Shown: positions 6,132 to 6,347 of the stretch, one piece after another
Position numbering within the stretch: position 1 is the first letter of the stretch
Layout of the letters: every line of letters starts with the position of its first letter
Source of the DNA: DRYM01 sp964564025
GTDB taxonomy: Archaea; Thermoproteota; Thermoprotei_A; EX4484-217-1
NCBI GenBank assembly: GCA_964564025.1
Contig: CAZLZO010000061.1
Coordinates: 1-6,347, forward strand
Reading direction: 5' to 3'
Length of the DNA: 6,347 nucleotides
Position numbers and translations under genes: made by a program
The notes under the pieces: generated by a model
Seen by the model: the letters and a program-made list of their open reading frames with translations, nothing else
Told to the model about the DNA's origin: nothing
Database searches by the model: none

Positions 6132-6347
6132 TTATGGTTCCTTATTGATAAAGTTATTTATAATCTTAAGTATTTTCTTAGCGTTAATCCTGATGTTGAA
6201 CTTTGCTAGCACCTTAAGCCTATTTCTATAACCTATTTTTCTCCTCTCCTCGACTGGCATATTGTAAATTTTAATTATTAGCTCTTTAAGCCTTTCAGTA
6301 TCACCAAAATTATATGTCCATCTCCTATCAACCACTTCAGGTATACC
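6132..6347 (-). CDS. GT4-like glycosyltransferase, C-terminal tail, 5' part beyond window
   Basis: The minus-strand frame is open through the right edge, so the gene is truncated by the window and the GTG at 6335 is not a true start. The 71 visible residues begin GIPEVVDRRWTYNFGD, which fits the end of a GT4 donor domain: the G-I-P-E-V segment after the EX7E motif, then a sugar-nucleotide-binding loop and the D..RL..LI helix. ERRKIGYRNRLKVLAKFNI is the usual closing helix before the basic C-terminus. Catalytic motifs upstream are not visible. It is convergent with the glycosyltransferase ending at 6114 and would be a third glycosyltransferase of the same glycan locus. Confidence 0.75.
   Translation of the reverse strand, partial: GIPEVVDRRWTYNFGDTERLKELIIKIYNMPVEERRKIGYRNRLKVLAKFNIRINAKKILKIINNFINKEP

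Noticed and set aside
6132..6335. A small complete 67-residue protein
   Set aside because: The reading frame continues unbroken through the right edge and the content is the tail of a GT4 enzyme, so it is a truncated larger gene.

Overview
The window looks like part of a surface-glycan (or glycoprotein glycan) assembly locus from a thermophilic archaeon, most likely a crenarchaeon (Thermoprotei). The reasons are strong AT richness, heavy use of ATA, AGA and AGG codons, archaeal TATA-box promoters at plausible distances from starts, and one textbook GAGGTGATC Shine-Dalgarno site. The order is not identified.

Layout, left to right. Positions 2-451 (+) hold the C-terminal half of a polysaccharide deacetylase (NodB-like) protein cut by the window edge. 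It converges, with a 5-bp gap, on an intact alkaline-phosphatase-superfamily (type I phosphodiesterase/nucleotide pyrophosphatase-like) gene at 457-1908 or 1938 (-). From about 1940 to 3500 there is no intact gene. This stretch is a graveyard of broken copies of the same phosphodiesterase family: a degenerate + strand copy (about 2050-2521), a middle-domain fragment on + (2607-2945) and an N-terminal fragment on - (3044-3499). The last two are joined by a perfect 54-bp inverted repeat (2607-2660 / 2990-3043) and were once one gene.

Positions 3514-4656 (-) encode an ALG11-like GT4 glycosyltransferase. The dead phosphodiesterase began 14 bp behind its stop codon, so the two were once an operon. 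A 165-bp divergent promoter region separates it from a second GT4 glycosyltransferase at 4822-6114 (+), which has a Cys quartet and an altered EX7E motif. A third GT4 protein (6132-6347, -) enters from the right edge; only its C-terminal tail is visible.

Together the genes suggest building (three glycosyltransferases) and modification (deacetylase, phosphodiesterase-like enzyme) of a glycan. Phosphodiesterase copies have been duplicated, flipped and lost. No transposase, tRNA, rRNA or CRISPR array was seen. I found no clear new biological system; the most interesting part is the rearranged pseudogene block with its long perfect inverted repeat.
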